Translations under genes and position numbers: made by a program | From: an uncultured Collinsella sp. | GTDB lineage: Bacteria; Actinomycetota; Coriobacteriia; Coriobacteriales; Coriobacteriaceae | Assembly (NCBI GenBank): GCA_900759045.1 | Contig: CAAETU010000079.1 | Coordinates: forward strand, 51,696 to 115,695 | DNA length: 64,000 nt | Reading direction: 5' to 3' | Shown: positions 1-8,032 of the stretch, in pieces | Numbering within the stretch: the first letter of the stretch is position 1 | Layout of the letters: every line of letters begins with the position of its first letter | Notes under the pieces: model-generated | Database searches by the model: none | What the model was told of the DNA's origin: nothing | The model's input: only the letters and a program-made list of their open reading frames with translations

Positions 1-1016
1 TCCTCAAGCGTCAGGAAGACACGCTCAAGCTCCTCACCTGCAGACTCGAGGCCCGGGGTGGTCTTGAGGTCGGCGATGGGCTCGGTGTTGCGGATGCCGG
101 CAACGACGTCCTCGCCCTGGGCGTTAACCAGAAAGTCACCGTAGAACTCCTTGGTGCCGTCGGCCGGGTTGCGCGTAAAGGCAACGCCGGTCGCAGAGGT
201 CTCGCCCTTGTTGCCAAAGGCCATGGCCTGAACGTTGACGGCGGTGCCGAGCTCATCAGAAATGCCATGCTGCTTGCGGTAGATGCAGGCGCGCTCGTTC
301 ATCCAGCTGCCAAAGACGGCCTGGATGGCAAGGCGCAGCTGGAGCTCCGGGTCGTGCGGGAAGACGGGCTTGCCGTCGGTAACCTCAAGCTCGGGATACA
401 GGGCGGCCTCGACGTTCTCGGAGAAAATGCCCTTAAAAGTCTCGACGAGCTCCTGCAAGTCCTCGGCCGAAAGCTCGGAATCAACGCGGACGCCGGCAAC
501 CAGGCGGGCCTGGGTCAGGGCGTTTTCGAACAAGTCGGCATCAACACCCATAACGACGTTGGAGAACATCTGGATAAAGCGGCGGTAGCTATCCCAGGCA
601 AAACGTGGATTATGCGTCTGGGCAATGAGACCCTGAACGGAGTCGTCGTTGAGGCCCAAGTTGAGGACCGTGTCCATCATGCCGGGCATGGAAAATGGAG
701 CTCCCGAGCGAACCGACACGAGCAGCGGATCGGAGGCGTCGCCGAGCTTTTTGCCGCAGCGGGCCTCGAGGTCGGCCTCGGCGGCAACGATCTCATCGAG
801 TGCGCCTTCGGGCCACACGTTGCCGGCGCCGGAGTACTCGACACAGGTCTGGCAGGTAATGGTAAAGCCACCGGGAACCGGCAGGCCGATGCGGCTCATC
901 TCGGCAAGGTTTGCGCCCTTGCCGCCAAGCACGAAGTTCATGGACTTGTCGCCCTCAGTGACACAGGCGCCCTGGGCGTCGGTTCCAAAACGGTAAACCC
1001 TCTTGCAATCGCTCAC
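1..1016 (-). CDS. ppdK: pyruvate, phosphate dikinase, N-terminal part (runs off the window)
   Basis: This cytoplasmic enzyme interconverts pyruvate, ATP and Pi with PEP, AMP and PPi. Only about the first 338 codons are present, the ATP-grasp nucleotide-binding domain; the phosphohistidine and PEP-binding domains lie beyond base 1. The start is a GTG at 1016 preceded by AAGGGGAAG. Translation begins MSDCKRVYRFG, then shows LGGKGANLAEM near residue 30, SVRSGAPFSMPGMMDTVLN near residue 100, and GNKGETSATGVAFTRNP near residue 270, all typical of the family. Its DUF299 regulator is the next gene upstream (1360-2235), which supports the call. Several open frames on the opposite strand here are shadows. 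Confidence 0.95.
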   Translation of the reverse strand, partial: MSDCKRVYRFGTDAQGACVTEGDKSMNFVLGGKGANLAEMSRIGLPVPGGFTITCQTCVEYSGAGNVWPEGALDEIVAAEADLEARCGKKLGDASDPLLVSVRSGAPFSMPGMMDTVLNLGLNDDSVQGLIAQTHNPRFAWDSYRRFIQMFSNVVMGVDADLFENALTQARLVAGVRVDSELSAEDLQELVETFKGIFSENVEAALYPELEVTDGKPVFPHDPELQLRLAIQAVFGSWMNERACIYRKQHGISDELGTAVNVQAMAFGNKGETSATGVAFTRNPADGTKEFYGDFLVNAQGEDVVAGIRNTEPIADLKTTPGLESAGEELERVFLTLE

Positions 1017-1091
1017 GATACTTCCCCTTCCATGCGCTTACGCGCACGACCGTGGTAACGAATCGACTCGCCGGATGCGAGCCGTGAGGGT

Positions 1092-1097
1092 ACTATA
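1092..1097 (-). promoter_or_regulatory. possible -10 box for ppdK
   Basis: TATAGT on the minus strand matches 5 of 6 bases of the -10 consensus and would give an RNA leader of about 70 nt before the GTG at 1016. No good -35 hexamer is visible 16-18 bases upstream. The same TATAGTAC string occurs before glyQ. Confidence 0.35.
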
Positions 1098-1138
1098 CGG
1101 CGGGCATTAAGCGAGCTTGCGTAGAGGGCGCGGGGTTT

Positions 1139-1186
1139 GGTAAACGTGGTAAATGTGGCGGTAAACGGTAGGTAAAGGTGGTTACC
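1139..1186. repeat. array of GGTAAA direct repeats upstream of ppdK
   Basis: GGTAAA occurs at 1139, 1148, 1160 and 1171, followed by GGTTACC at 1180, so starts are 9-12 bp apart. A further TTTACC lies at about 1246. The array is about 40-90 bp upstream of the possible ppdK -10 box, where an activator or repressor could bind. It is too short and irregular to be a coding or CRISPR repeat. An operator role is inference. Confidence 0.5.
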
Positions 1187-1200
1187 TTATGAAGATACCA

Positions 1201-1217
1201 CTGCAAGAGAATTGCAG
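1201..1217. promoter_or_regulatory. 17-bp dyad CTGCAA-N5-TTGCAG in the ppdK-ppsR gap
   Basis: This is a perfect 6-bp inverted repeat with a 5-base spacer. It lies in the 343-bp gap between ppdK and ppsR (1017-1359), which has no gene and also holds the GGTAAA array and a 32-bp inverted repeat. The dyad fits a dimeric transcription-factor site by shape only. Confidence 0.35.
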
Positions 1218-1254
1218 GTCAAATGCAAGTTCTTTGCTAAATCGCTTTACCATA

Positions 1255-1286
1255 AGTAGCTAATTTGGGACGGGGCTTTTTTAGCT
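1255..1286 (+). repeat. REP-like element, arm 1 of a perfect 32-bp inverted repeat
   Basis: The sequence is AGTAGCTAATTTGGGACGGG followed by GCTTTTTTAGCT. It is the exact reverse complement of 1333-1364. Each arm is itself an imperfect palindrome (GTAGCTAA...TTAGCTAC) around GGGACGGGG. Read on the plus strand it ends in a T run and could also terminate transcription. Confidence 0.85.
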
Positions 1287-1332
1287 GCCCCCGCAGGCAA
1301 TCGACCAAAAAGATCGCGACCTCAGCCGGGGT

Positions 1333-1364
1333 AGCTAAAAAAGCCCCGTCCCAAATTAGCTACT
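1333..1364 (-). repeat. REP-like element, arm 2, covering the ppsR stop codon
   Basis: This is the exact inverted copy of 1255-1286, separated by 46 bases. It extends leftward as GTAGCTAAAAAAGCCCC (from 1331), and the resulting 34 bases are identical to 9351-9384. The ppsR TAG stop (1360-1362) lies inside the element. In the transcript the two arms could fold into a hairpin of about 110 nt. Confidence 0.85.
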
Positions 1365-2235
1365 TTTGTTGAGCTCGGTGGGCGGCGCGACGGGCACGGG
1401 CTTCTTGGATTTCCTCCAAGTGACTGATGATCTCGGAAGCGCTCTCCTCGATTGCCTTGCCGTCGGTTCGCACCACAAAGCAGCCCAGTCGCTTCATAAG
1501 GGCGCGGGCCTCCTCAAGCTCACTGCGCACGCTCTCGGGCTCGGCATAGGAGCCGGCGACGGCGCGAGCATAGTCATCGCCCAAGCGGCTATCACGAATC
1601 TCGGAGATAACGTCAACGGTCGAAATCAAGCCGAACAACCGCATCGGGTCAACCTCGTAAATCGACTTAGGCGGCTCCATGTCATGGGCCAACGGAACAT
1701 TGGCAACCTTATAACCTTGATAGGCCAAATACATCGACAGCGGCGTCTTGGACGTGCGCGATACGCCCAGCAGCACGATATCGGCACCCGACAGATCGTC
1801 GCAACCGCGCCCGTCATCGTGTTCAACGAAATACTCCATGGCCTCGATGCGATGGAAATAGCGGTCATCGGTCTTGTGAATCACGCCCGCGACGCCCTTG
1901 GGCGACGCACCGATAAGCGACGACAGCACGGCGAGCGTCGGACCGATCAGGTCGACCGAGCGAATATGCAACATGCTCAAATAATCGAGCACGCGGGCGC
2001 GAAGCGCCGGATCGACAATGGTATGGAACACGGCAATATCGCGATGGTCCGCATCGACACGCGGCCCCACAAACGACTTGACCTGCTCCACCGAGGTCAC
2101 CTTGGGCAGGCGCAAGAGATGAAAAGCCCCTTCATCAAATTGCCCGGACGCCGCAAGCACCACCTCACAAGCGGTATCACCGAGCGAGTCGGAGATAACG
2201 ATAACGGTGGGACGAGCGGTGACCGGGCAATCCAT
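1360..2235 (-). CDS. ppsR: PPDK regulatory protein (DUF299 kinase/pyrophosphorylase)
   Basis: Members of this family are bifunctional: they inactivate PPDK by ADP-dependent threonine phosphorylation and reactivate it by Pi-dependent dephosphorylation. The 291-residue protein has the N-terminal VIVISDSLGDTA segment (residues 10-21) and the P-loop-like LLGVSRTSKTPLS (about 155-167) diagnostic of DUF299. The ATG at 2235 follows AAGGAG with good spacing. It lies 34 bp downstream of glyS and directly before ppdK, its expected substrate. Its stop codon falls inside a repeated palindrome. The C-terminal tail (ARARRAAHRAQQK) is basic. Confidence 0.93.
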   Translation of the reverse strand: MDCPVTARPTVIVISDSLGDTACEVVLAASGQFDEGAFHLLRLPKVTSVEQVKSFVGPRVDADHRDIAVFHTIVDPALRARVLDYLSMLHIRSVDLIGPTLAVLSSLIGASPKGVAGVIHKTDDRYFHRIEAMEYFVEHDDGRGCDDLSGADIVLLGVSRTSKTPLSMYLAYQGYKVANVPLAHDMEPPKSIYEVDPMRLFGLISTVDVISEIRDSRLGDDYARAVAGSYAEPESVRSELEEARALMKRLGCFVVRTDGKAIEESASEIISHLEEIQEARARRAAHRAQQK

Positions 2236-2269
2236 GCGGGGCTCCTTTTGCGCTTATGCGCAGGCTGGC

Positions 2270-4366
2270 TTACTTTTTGCGAGCAAGCTCACCGATGTTT
2301 GCGATGCCGGAGAAAACGGCCTCGAAGCGGTTGAGCAGCTTAAGGCGATTATCGCGGAGCTGCTCGTCCTTGTCCATGACCATGACCTCGTCGAAGAAGC
2401 GGTCGATGGGGGCACGCAGAGCTGCAAGGGCGGCAAATGCGGACGGGTAATCCTCGGCAGCAAGGGCGGCATCGACAGCGGTCTGAGCAGCCTCGGAGGC
2501 GTCGGCGAGCGCGAGCTCGGCCTCGCCCATCAGGCTGCGGTCGTACTCCGCACCAAGCTCGGGCTTGGAGATGTGCGCGGCGCGGGCATAGGCGGTAGCC
2601 AGGTTGTCGAAGGTCTCGGCGTCGTTCTTGCGGGCCTCGTCGAGTGCGGCGCAGCGGGCGAAGAAGACAGACGGGGCGATGATGTGCACCGCGGAGACGG
2701 CGGCGACGGTATCGGCGGGAATCTTCTCATCGCGGGCCATGCTCACCAGGCGGCCGTGGAAGAAGTCGCGGACCTGCTGGGCGACCTCGGCGGCGTCAAA
2801 CTCAATGCCCTGCTCGCTATAGAGCTCAAGGGCGAAGTCGATCAGCGACGTGGGGTCGATCGGCAGACGATCGCGCAGGATGTTGATGATGCCGATGGCG
2901 GCGCGACGCAGCGCGTAGGGGTCCGAAGAGCCGGTCGGGGGCTCGCCGATGGCAAAAATACCGGCAATGGTATCGAGCTTGTCGGCACAGGCAACGATGC
3001 AGCCAGCGGTGCCCTCGGGCAGCTCATCGCCGGCGAAGCGGGGACGATAATGATCGCGAATGGCGTGGGCGACCTCGTCGTTCTCCCCCATCGCAGAGGC
3101 ATAATAACCGCCCATCACGCCCTGCTGGCTCGTGAACTCGACGACGGCGTTGGATACCAGGTCGGCCTTGCACAGGTGCGCGGCGCGAGCGGCATCGGCG
3201 GCAAGGTGGGCACCCAGATGCGCCTCGCGAGCGATGGCGAGCGCGAGCTGCTCAATGCGCTCGGACTTGGCGAGCACGCTGCCGAGCTTCTCCTGGAAGG
3301 CGACCTTGGCCAGACGCTCGCGGAACTCGTCGAGGGAGATCTTAAGGTCCTCCTCGTAGAAGAACTTGGCGTCGTCCAGACGGGCACGCACGACGCGCTC
3401 GTTGCCGTCGATCACACGCTCGGCATTCTCGGGCTTGCTGTTGGAAACGACCACGAACTCACGCGTGAGCTTGCCCTCGCCGTCGTAGATCGGGAAGTAG
3501 CGCTGGTTGGTGAGCATAGACTCGCAGATAATCTCGTGCGGGACCTTGAGGAACTCCTCATCGAAGGTACCGACAAGCACCGTCGGCCACTCGCAGAGAT
3601 TGATGACCTCCTCAAAGACCTTCTTGGGCGTGTCGACATGGCAGCCGGGGCGAGCAGCCTCGACCTCGGCGATGCCGGCAAGGATGGCCTCACGACGACG
3701 CTCGGCAGAAAGCACGCCGGCGTCCTCGAGCACCTGCTCGTAGACGGCGGGGCTGGCGACCACATGGTCACCGGGGCCAAGTACGCGATGGCCACGCGTG
3801 GTGTTGCCACTCGTCACGTCGGCAAACGACACGGGCACGACGTCCTCGCCCAAAAGGCAGCAGATCCAACGGACCGGACGAACAAACGTAGCGTGCTCGT
3901 GGCCCCAGCGCTGGCTGCGGTAGTTGGGCCACTGCAGGCCGGCGATGGTCTTCTCGCACAGGGCCGTCAGGATCGGGGTAGCCGGTGCGGAGGGAATGTT
4001 CTTCTCGGCGAACACGTACTCGCGGCCGTCAGTGTCCTCGCGTCGAACCAGATCCTCGGCAGCCACACCGCACTTGCGGGCGAAGCCCTGAGCGGCCTTG
4101 GTGGCGTTGCCGTCGGCATCAAAGGCAATGTTTGCCGCGGGGCCGCGCTTGACCTCATGGACCTCATCGGTCGCGGTGGCGACGTTGGCCACGAGCGCAG
4201 CCAAACGGCGCGGGCTCGAGATCACGCGGACCTCGCCATGGGCCAGACCGGCCTCGTCGAGACCCTTGGCGATCATGGTGCCAAGCTGCTTGACGGCATT
4301 GTTCAGCGGTGCGGAGGGCATTTCCTCCGTACCGATCTCAAACAGGAAATCCTTAGCGTCTGCCAT
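2270..4366 (-). CDS. glyS: glycyl-tRNA synthetase, beta subunit
   Basis: Glycine tRNA charging in this alpha2-beta2 enzyme is shared between a small catalytic alpha chain and this 698-residue beta chain, which binds tRNA. The N-terminus FLFEIGTEEMPSAPL (residues 8-22) is the classic GlyS opening. The segment THSGRxGG-like GGYYASAMGENDEVA and the GCIVACADKLDTI region (about residue 445-460) are the HD-like core. The C-terminus FFDEVMVMDKDEQLRDNRL is the anticodon-binding-like end. It starts 3 bp after the glyQ stop, with GAGGTGGCG upstream, so the two subunits are cotranscribed. A 1021-codon frame on the opposite strand is an antisense artefact. Confidence 0.97.
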   Translation of the reverse strand: MADAKDFLFEIGTEEMPSAPLNNAVKQLGTMIAKGLDEAGLAHGEVRVISSPRRLAALVANVATATDEVHEVKRGPAANIAFDADGNATKAAQGFARKCGVAAEDLVRREDTDGREYVFAEKNIPSAPATPILTALCEKTIAGLQWPNYRSQRWGHEHATFVRPVRWICCLLGEDVVPVSFADVTSGNTTRGHRVLGPGDHVVASPAVYEQVLEDAGVLSAERRREAILAGIAEVEAARPGCHVDTPKKVFEEVINLCEWPTVLVGTFDEEFLKVPHEIICESMLTNQRYFPIYDGEGKLTREFVVVSNSKPENAERVIDGNERVVRARLDDAKFFYEEDLKISLDEFRERLAKVAFQEKLGSVLAKSERIEQLALAIAREAHLGAHLAADAARAAHLCKADLVSNAVVEFTSQQGVMGGYYASAMGENDEVAHAIRDHYRPRFAGDELPEGTAGCIVACADKLDTIAGIFAIGEPPTGSSDPYALRRAAIGIINILRDRLPIDPTSLIDFALELYSEQGIEFDAAEVAQQVRDFFHGRLVSMARDEKIPADTVAAVSAVHIIAPSVFFARCAALDEARKNDAETFDNLATAYARAAHISKPELGAEYDRSLMGEAELALADASEAAQTAVDAALAAEDYPSAFAALAALRAPIDRFFDEVMVMDKDEQLRDNRLKLLNRFEAVFSGIANIGELARKK

Positions 4367-4369
4367 GGC

Positions 4370-5281
4370 TTACGCCACCTCGCCTTCCTGATCGGCATTC
4401 TCGTTGATTCCGGCGACCTCGGCCATATAGGCCTCGCAGCACGCCTTGGCGACGGCGCGGACGCGCAGGATGTAGTTGGCACGCTCGACCGCGGACAGCG
4501 CACCGCGGGCATCGAGCAGGTTGAAGGCGTGGCTGCACTTCATGACGCAGTCGTATGCGGGCAGCGGCAGCTTGCGCTCAAGGCAGGAGTGGCACTCGGC
4601 CTCGTAGTCGTCAAACTTCTGACGCATCATCTCGACGTTGGCGACCTCAAAGTTGTAAGCGCTAAACTCGCGCTCGTTCTCCAGGAACACGTCGCCATAG
4701 GTCATCGGCGTGCCATCGGGCAGGTAGCTCCAAACCAGGTCGTAGACGGAGTTGACACCCTGGGCGTACATGGCGATACGCTCCAGGCCATAGGTGATCT
4801 CGACGGGCACGGGGTCGACCTCGATGCCGCCCACCTGCTGGAAGTACGTAAACTGCGTGACCTCCATGCCGTTGAGCCAGACCTCCCAGCCAAGGCCCCA
4901 GGCGCCCAGGGTCGGGCTCTCCCAGTCATCCTCGACAAAACGGACGTCATGGTCGTTGGGGTCCAGGCCGATAGCGGCAAGAGACCCCAGGTAAAGCTCC
5001 TGGGCGTTGACCGGAGACGGCTTGATGAGCACCTGGAACTGATAGTAGTGCTGCATGCGGTTGGGGTTCTCGCCGTAGCGGCCGTCGGCAGGACGGCGGC
5101 AAGGCTGAGCGTAGCAGGTGCGCCACTCGGCGGGACCGAGCGAGCGCAGCGTGGTCGCGGTGTGGAAGGTACCGGCACCGACCTCGGAGTCATAGGGCTG
5201 CATAATGACGCAGCCCTGCTCGCCCCAGTACTGCTGGAGGCGCAGGATGATGTCTTGGAAGGAAAGCGATGAAGCGTTCAT
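4370..5281 (-). CDS. glyQ: glycyl-tRNA synthetase, alpha subunit
   Basis: This is the catalytic class II subunit that forms glycyl-adenylate and charges tRNA-Gly. The protein has 303 residues, the usual length. It shows [20 protein letters not shown] (residues 7-26), [19 protein letters not shown], and the motif-2-like region [20 protein letters not shown]. The C-terminal part contains [11 protein letters not shown]. The start is an ATG at 5281 behind GGGGATATTAGAGG. The 59-bp gap to lepB holds a TATAGT box, so the glyQ-glyS pair may have its own promoter. The gap is far too short for a glycine T-box. Confidence 0.97.
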   Translation of the reverse strand: MNASSLSFQDIILRLQQYWGEQGCVIMQPYDSEVGAGTFHTATTLRSLGPAEWRTCYAQPCRRPADGRYGENPNRMQHYYQFQVLIKPSPVNAQELYLGSLAAIGLDPNDHDVRFVEDDWESPTLGAWGLGWEVWLNGMEVTQFTYFQQVGGIEVDPVPVEITYGLERIAMYAQGVNSVYDLVWSYLPDGTPMTYGDVFLENEREFSAYNFEVANVEMMRQKFDDYEAECHSCLERKLPLPAYDCVMKCSHAFNLLDARGALSAVERANYILRVRAVAKACCEAYMAEVAGINENADQEGEVA

Positions 5282-5327
5282 GCCTCTAATATCCCCTCGT
5301 CGAAACGATTACACGGTTAGGTACTGT

Positions 5328-5333
5328 ACTATA
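5328..5333 (-). promoter_or_regulatory. possible -10 box for glyQS
   Basis: TATAGT on the minus strand lies about 47 bases before the glyQ ATG, in the only gap of note within the lepB-to-ppsR run. No convincing -35 is present at 16-18 bp, so this is a weak call. Confidence 0.3.
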
Positions 5334-5340
5334 GCGGTTT

Positions 5341-5904
5341 TTAATCGATAGTGCCGATGCGGTTGAGCGGCCAGTAGCGCACAAGCGCCACGGCGATCAA
5401 ATCAGAGCGATCGACGGGACCAAAGTAGCGTGAGTCGGCAGAGTTTTCGCGGTTGTCACCCATCACCCACACGCACCCGTCGGGAACGGTGTAGGGATAG
5501 CTTACCTGAGCGCCGGGAGCCTGGACCGAAAGCGGCCAGCTCATGCCGGTCGTGTAGTCCTCGTCGAGCGCTTGGCCGTCAACGACCACCTTGCCGTCCT
5601 GAAGGTCGACCGTCTGGCCGGCCGTGGCAATAACACGCTTGACGAGAACATCGTGCTCAGAGGTGCCATCGGGGTTGTGGAACACCACGATATCGCCTTG
5701 GCTGACGGGCTGGCCGAGCTCGAGGCTCACCTTTTGCGCCAAGATCTGGTCGCCGATCTCGATCGTGGACTCCATGGAACCGGTGGGCACCACAAAGGGC
5801 TCGACCACAAACGAGCGAATTAGGAAGGTGGCGACAAGTGCGATCGCGACGACCACGATCCACTCAAACGCACCCTTTAGCACGGAATGCTGCGCTGGAA
5901 CCAT
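5341..5904 (-). CDS. lepB: signal peptidase I
   Basis: This membrane serine protease cleaves signal peptides from Sec- and Tat-exported proteins outside the membrane. With the ATG at 5904 (behind GAGGAGTGAG, 2 bp after the trmD stop) it has 187 residues: an N-terminal transmembrane segment (about 14-32), the catalytic Ser43 in VPTGSMEST, the general-base Lys89 in DVLVKRVIATAG, and the GDNRENSADSRYFG box near the C-terminus. A longer upstream frame from 6006 overlaps trmD and lacks family similarity, so it was not used. It lies between trmD and glyQ. Confidence 0.96.
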   Translation of the reverse strand: MVPAQHSVLKGAFEWIVVVAIALVATFLIRSFVVEPFVVPTGSMESTIEIGDQILAQKVSLELGQPVSQGDIVVFHNPDGTSEHDVLVKRVIATAGQTVDLQDGKVVVDGQALDEDYTTGMSWPLSVQAPGAQVSYPYTVPDGCVWVMGDNRENSADSRYFGPVDRSDLIAVALVRYWPLNRIGTID

Positions 5905-5906
5905 TC

Positions 5907-6665
5907 TCACTCCTCGTTCTGCGAATACGATGCGTCCAGAATCTCCTGCGCGTAAGCGCGCTCCTCGGGCGTAAGCCGCGCCGTCTCGATCAGGTCGGGA
6001 CGCCAACGGCAGGTACGCTCGATGGCATTCTTACGGCGCCAGGCGTCAACCTTGGCATGGTCGCCGCTCACGAGCACCGGCGGCACGCCCTCGCCGTTGA
6101 ACTCGGCGGGGCGGGTGTACTGCGCGTACTCGAGCAGGCCACCGTCCTCGGCAGTCGAGAACGACTCATCGACGTTGCTCATCTCGTCACCAAGGGCGCC
6201 GGGAATCAGACGCACGACGGCATCGGCAACGACCATAGCGGGAAGCTCGCCGCCCGTGAGCACGTAGTCACCGATCGACAGGCGCTCGTCGGCATACGCA
6301 TACGCGCGCTCGTCGACGCCCTCGTAGCGGCTGCATACAAACAGCAGACGCTCGCTTTTGAGCAGGCGCTCGGCCACATGCTGCGTAAAGGGTTCGCCGC
6401 AGGGCGTAAAGAACACCACGGTGGGCTTGGGACCCTCGGAGCTAATAGCCTCGATGGCCTCGGCGATGGGCTCGACCTTCATGAGCATGCCCTGCCCGCC
6501 GCCGTACGGCTCGTCATCGACAGTACGATGACGGTCGTGCGTCCAGTCACGCAGGTTGTAGGCCTTAAAATCAAAAAGGCCGGCCTTGCGGGCGCGGCCC
6601 AAGATCGACGTGGACATGACGGGCTCAAACATCTCGGGAAAGACCGAAAGGGTCTCAATCAGCAT
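5907..6665 (-). CDS. trmD: tRNA (guanine-N1-)-methyltransferase
   Basis: TrmD methylates G37 of tRNAs reading CNN codons with S-adenosylmethionine and prevents +1 frameshifting. The 252-residue length is normal. It shows the opening IETLSVFPEMFEP, the tRNA-binding DDEPYGGGQGMLMK (about residues 50-63), and the knotted SAM-binding segments VFFTPCGEPF, CSRYEGVDERAY and SIGDYVLTGGELPAMV. The ATG at 6665 follows AGGGAGGAAAAC. It has the conserved rpsP-khpA-rimM-trmD order, which links ribosome and tRNA maturation. Confidence 0.97.
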   Translation of the reverse strand: MLIETLSVFPEMFEPVMSTSILGRARKAGLFDFKAYNLRDWTHDRHRTVDDEPYGGGQGMLMKVEPIAEAIEAISSEGPKPTVVFFTPCGEPFTQHVAERLLKSERLLFVCSRYEGVDERAYAYADERLSIGDYVLTGGELPAMVVADAVVRLIPGALGDEMSNVDESFSTAEDGGLLEYAQYTRPAEFNGEGVPPVLVSGDHAKVDAWRRKNAIERTCRWRPDLIETARLTPEERAYAQEILDASYSQNEE

Positions 6666-6675
6666 GTTTTCCTCC

Positions 6676-7197
6676 CTACTTGTCCATATCGATCAAACCG
6701 TCCATAACGTGGACGGAAATTGTCCCCTGATCGGGAAGATCGAGCACAACCTGCTCGATCACGGGAATCAGCACCTCGCCGTACCGATCGCCCTCGACAA
6801 CCCAAACATCGTTGGCGGGCGTCGACATGATCTCGACAATTGTGCCGAGCGAGCCAAAGCGCTCGTCGACCACCTCGCGACCCATCAGGTCGGTATAGGC
6901 GGCGTCGAGTGAATCGAGCTCAAAGTCGTCACGATTTGCCAGCACGTAGCATCCGGTGATGCCCTCGGCGGCTGTCAAGTCGTCAATGCCCTCAAACGAG
7001 ACCAGATCGCCATCGCCCGTATCGGTGACGGATGTGACCGTGCAAAAACGGTCGCGCTTGAGCGCCGGCGGCGTCAAGGCGACGCGCATACCCGGCGTCA
7101 ATACAGAAGGAAGCCCCCGCAGCGGCTGCGCGAGGACCTCCCCCTTCCTTCCGTGCGGCTTGACCACACGGGCGATGTTTTTGTACTGGGACCTCAA
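6676..7197 (-). CDS. rimM: 16S rRNA processing protein RimM
   Basis: RimM assists assembly of the 30S head and binds ribosomal protein S19. The 173-residue protein has the N-terminal RimM beta-barrel (IARVVKPHGRKGEVLAQPL, residues 7-25) and a C-terminal PRC-barrel-like domain beginning near YTDLMGREVV. The frame opens with TTG at 7197 behind AGGACC, 4 bp after the khpA stop. Start choice is supported by the alignment of the first 20 residues to the family. It is cotranscribed with rpsP, khpA and trmD. Confidence 0.93.
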   Translation of the reverse strand: MRSQYKNIARVVKPHGRKGEVLAQPLRGLPSVLTPGMRVALTPPALKRDRFCTVTSVTDTGDGDLVSFEGIDDLTAAEGITGCYVLANRDDFELDSLDAAYTDLMGREVVDERFGSLGTIVEIMSTPANDVWVVEGDRYGEVLIPVIEQVVLDLPDQGTISVHVMDGLIDMDK

Positions 7198-7201
7198 GGT
7201 C

Positions 7202-7486
7202 CTAGCCCAGAACCTCTACCTCGACTGCAGTGTCGAGGCGAGCGGCCAGTGCACGGGCGAGCGTGCGAATGGCCTTGATGGTACGGCCACGACGGCCGAT
7301 GACCTTAGCGACATCATCCTCGGCAACCGAAACCTCAATCGTGGAGGCGTCGTCACCGTCGATGACCTCAAGGCTCACGGAATCCGGGTCGTCGACGATC
7401 TGAACAACGAGATATTCGACGAGATCGGCGATGCGATCTGAGAGCATTGCCTCACCCTCGAGCCGTGCAGCGTCAACCTCAGGCAC
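7202..7486 (-). CDS. khpA: KH-domain RNA-binding protein KhpA
   Basis: This small cytoplasmic RNA-binding protein usually pairs with KhpB/Jag and affects cell elongation and RNA metabolism. The 94 residues form one type II KH domain with the GXXG loop in KVIGRRGRTIKAI (about residues 61-73). The GTG at 7486 follows GAGGAGTAAATC and the gene starts 3 bp after rpsP. The N-terminus is about 13 residues longer than in many homologues; an internal ATG (MLSDRIADLVEYLV) is an alternative start but has no better ribosome binding site. Confidence 0.92.
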   Translation of the reverse strand: MPEVDAARLEGEAMLSDRIADLVEYLVVQIVDDPDSVSLEVIDGDDASTIEVSVAEDDVAKVIGRRGRTIKAIRTLARALAARLDTAVEVEVLG

Positions 7487-7489
7487 GAT

Positions 7490-7831
7490 TTACTCCTCGG
7501 CGCCCTCAGCGGCCTCAGCGGCAGCCTTAGCGGCCTCGGCCTCTTTGGCGAGCTGCTTCTTGGACTTCTTGACGACGGTCTCGGTCTTCTCGCCCTCGTT
7601 GGCGGCCTTGACCAGAGCAGCGACAGCGTCGGTGAGCTGAGCGCCCTTGGACTGCCAGTCGGCGATCTTCTCGAGATCGAGGTTGATGGTCTTGGGGGCG
7701 GTCATCGGGTTGTAGCGGCCAACCTCCTCGATGATACGACCGTCACGCGGGGCGCGGGAATCGGCGACGACGACACGGTAGTACGGACGCTTCTTAGCGC
7801 CGTGACGAGCAAGGCGAATCTTGACTGCCAA
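7490..7831 (-). CDS. rpsP: 30S ribosomal protein S16
   Basis: S16 is a primary 30S assembly protein. The start chosen is the TTG at 7829-7831 directly behind GGAGGAGTTTCC, giving the canonical opening (M)[20 protein letters not shown] and 113 residues. A longer frame from 7867 has no site and no family similarity. The core ends near residue 80 and is followed by an Ala/Lys/Glu-rich tail ([20 protein letters not shown]), common in actinobacterial S16. It heads the rpsP-khpA-rimM-trmD-lepB run. Confidence 0.96.
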   Translation of the reverse strand: MAVKIRLARHGAKKRPYYRVVVADSRAPRDGRIIEEVGRYNPMTAPKTINLDLEKIADWQSKGAQLTDAVAALVKAANEGEKTETVVKKSKKQLAKEAEAAKAAAEAAEGAEE

Positions 7832-7851
7832 AGGAAACTCCTCCAACCAAG

Positions 7852-7866
7852 CAGCTTTAGGCTGCA
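7852..7866 (-). promoter_or_regulatory. small hairpin in the rpsP leader
   Basis: GCAGCCTAAAGCTGC forms a 5-bp stem with a 5-base loop in the rpsP 5' untranslated region, just before the ribosome binding site. A ribosomal-protein feedback role is possible but untested. Confidence 0.3.
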
Positions 7867-7887
7867 ACTACAAACAAACAGTTGAAC

Positions 7888-7916
7888 ATAATACGCCATC
7901 GACGCGGGCAGGTGAA
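7888..7916 (-). promoter_or_regulatory. promoter of the rpsP operon
   Basis: On the minus strand, TTCACC (-35, 7911-7916) and TATTAT (-10, 7888-7893) are separated by 17 bp. The predicted start near 7881 gives a leader of about 50 nt to the TTG at 7831. Confidence 0.6.
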
Positions 7917-8020
7917 GTCCGTGAGACCAACTTCTTCGGTGTAGTCGAAGGCAAATCCATATCTTAGACAAGAAATCGCGATTTGCAAGCACATCCACGC
8001 ACCCCACATGAGCTGCGCGG

Positions 8021-8026
8021 TATACT
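8021..8026 (+). promoter_or_regulatory. -10 box of dinB, implying a leaderless mRNA
   Basis: TATACT lies 6 bases before the dinB ATG (8033). A start site 7 bases after the box would fall on or next to that ATG. There is no purine-rich ribosome binding site before the ATG. No clear -35 is visible. Confidence 0.5.
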
Positions 8027-8032
8027 CATGCC

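Noticed and set aside
267..1058. A plus-strand frame at the left edge
   Set aside because: The minus strand encodes the PPDK N-terminus with clear motifs and a GTG start with a ribosome binding site.
1139..1186. CRISPR-like array
   Set aside because: Repeat units are 6 bases with 3-6-base spacers, far below CRISPR size, and no cas gene is present.
2207..5272. A 1021-codon open frame on the plus strand
   Set aside because: It is exactly antisense to glyS and glyQ, which have full family motifs. Long mirror frames are common in GC-rich genes.
5282..5340. Glycine T-box or riboswitch before glyQ
   Set aside because: The gap is only 59 bp, far too short for a T-box, and no specifier or terminator stem is present.
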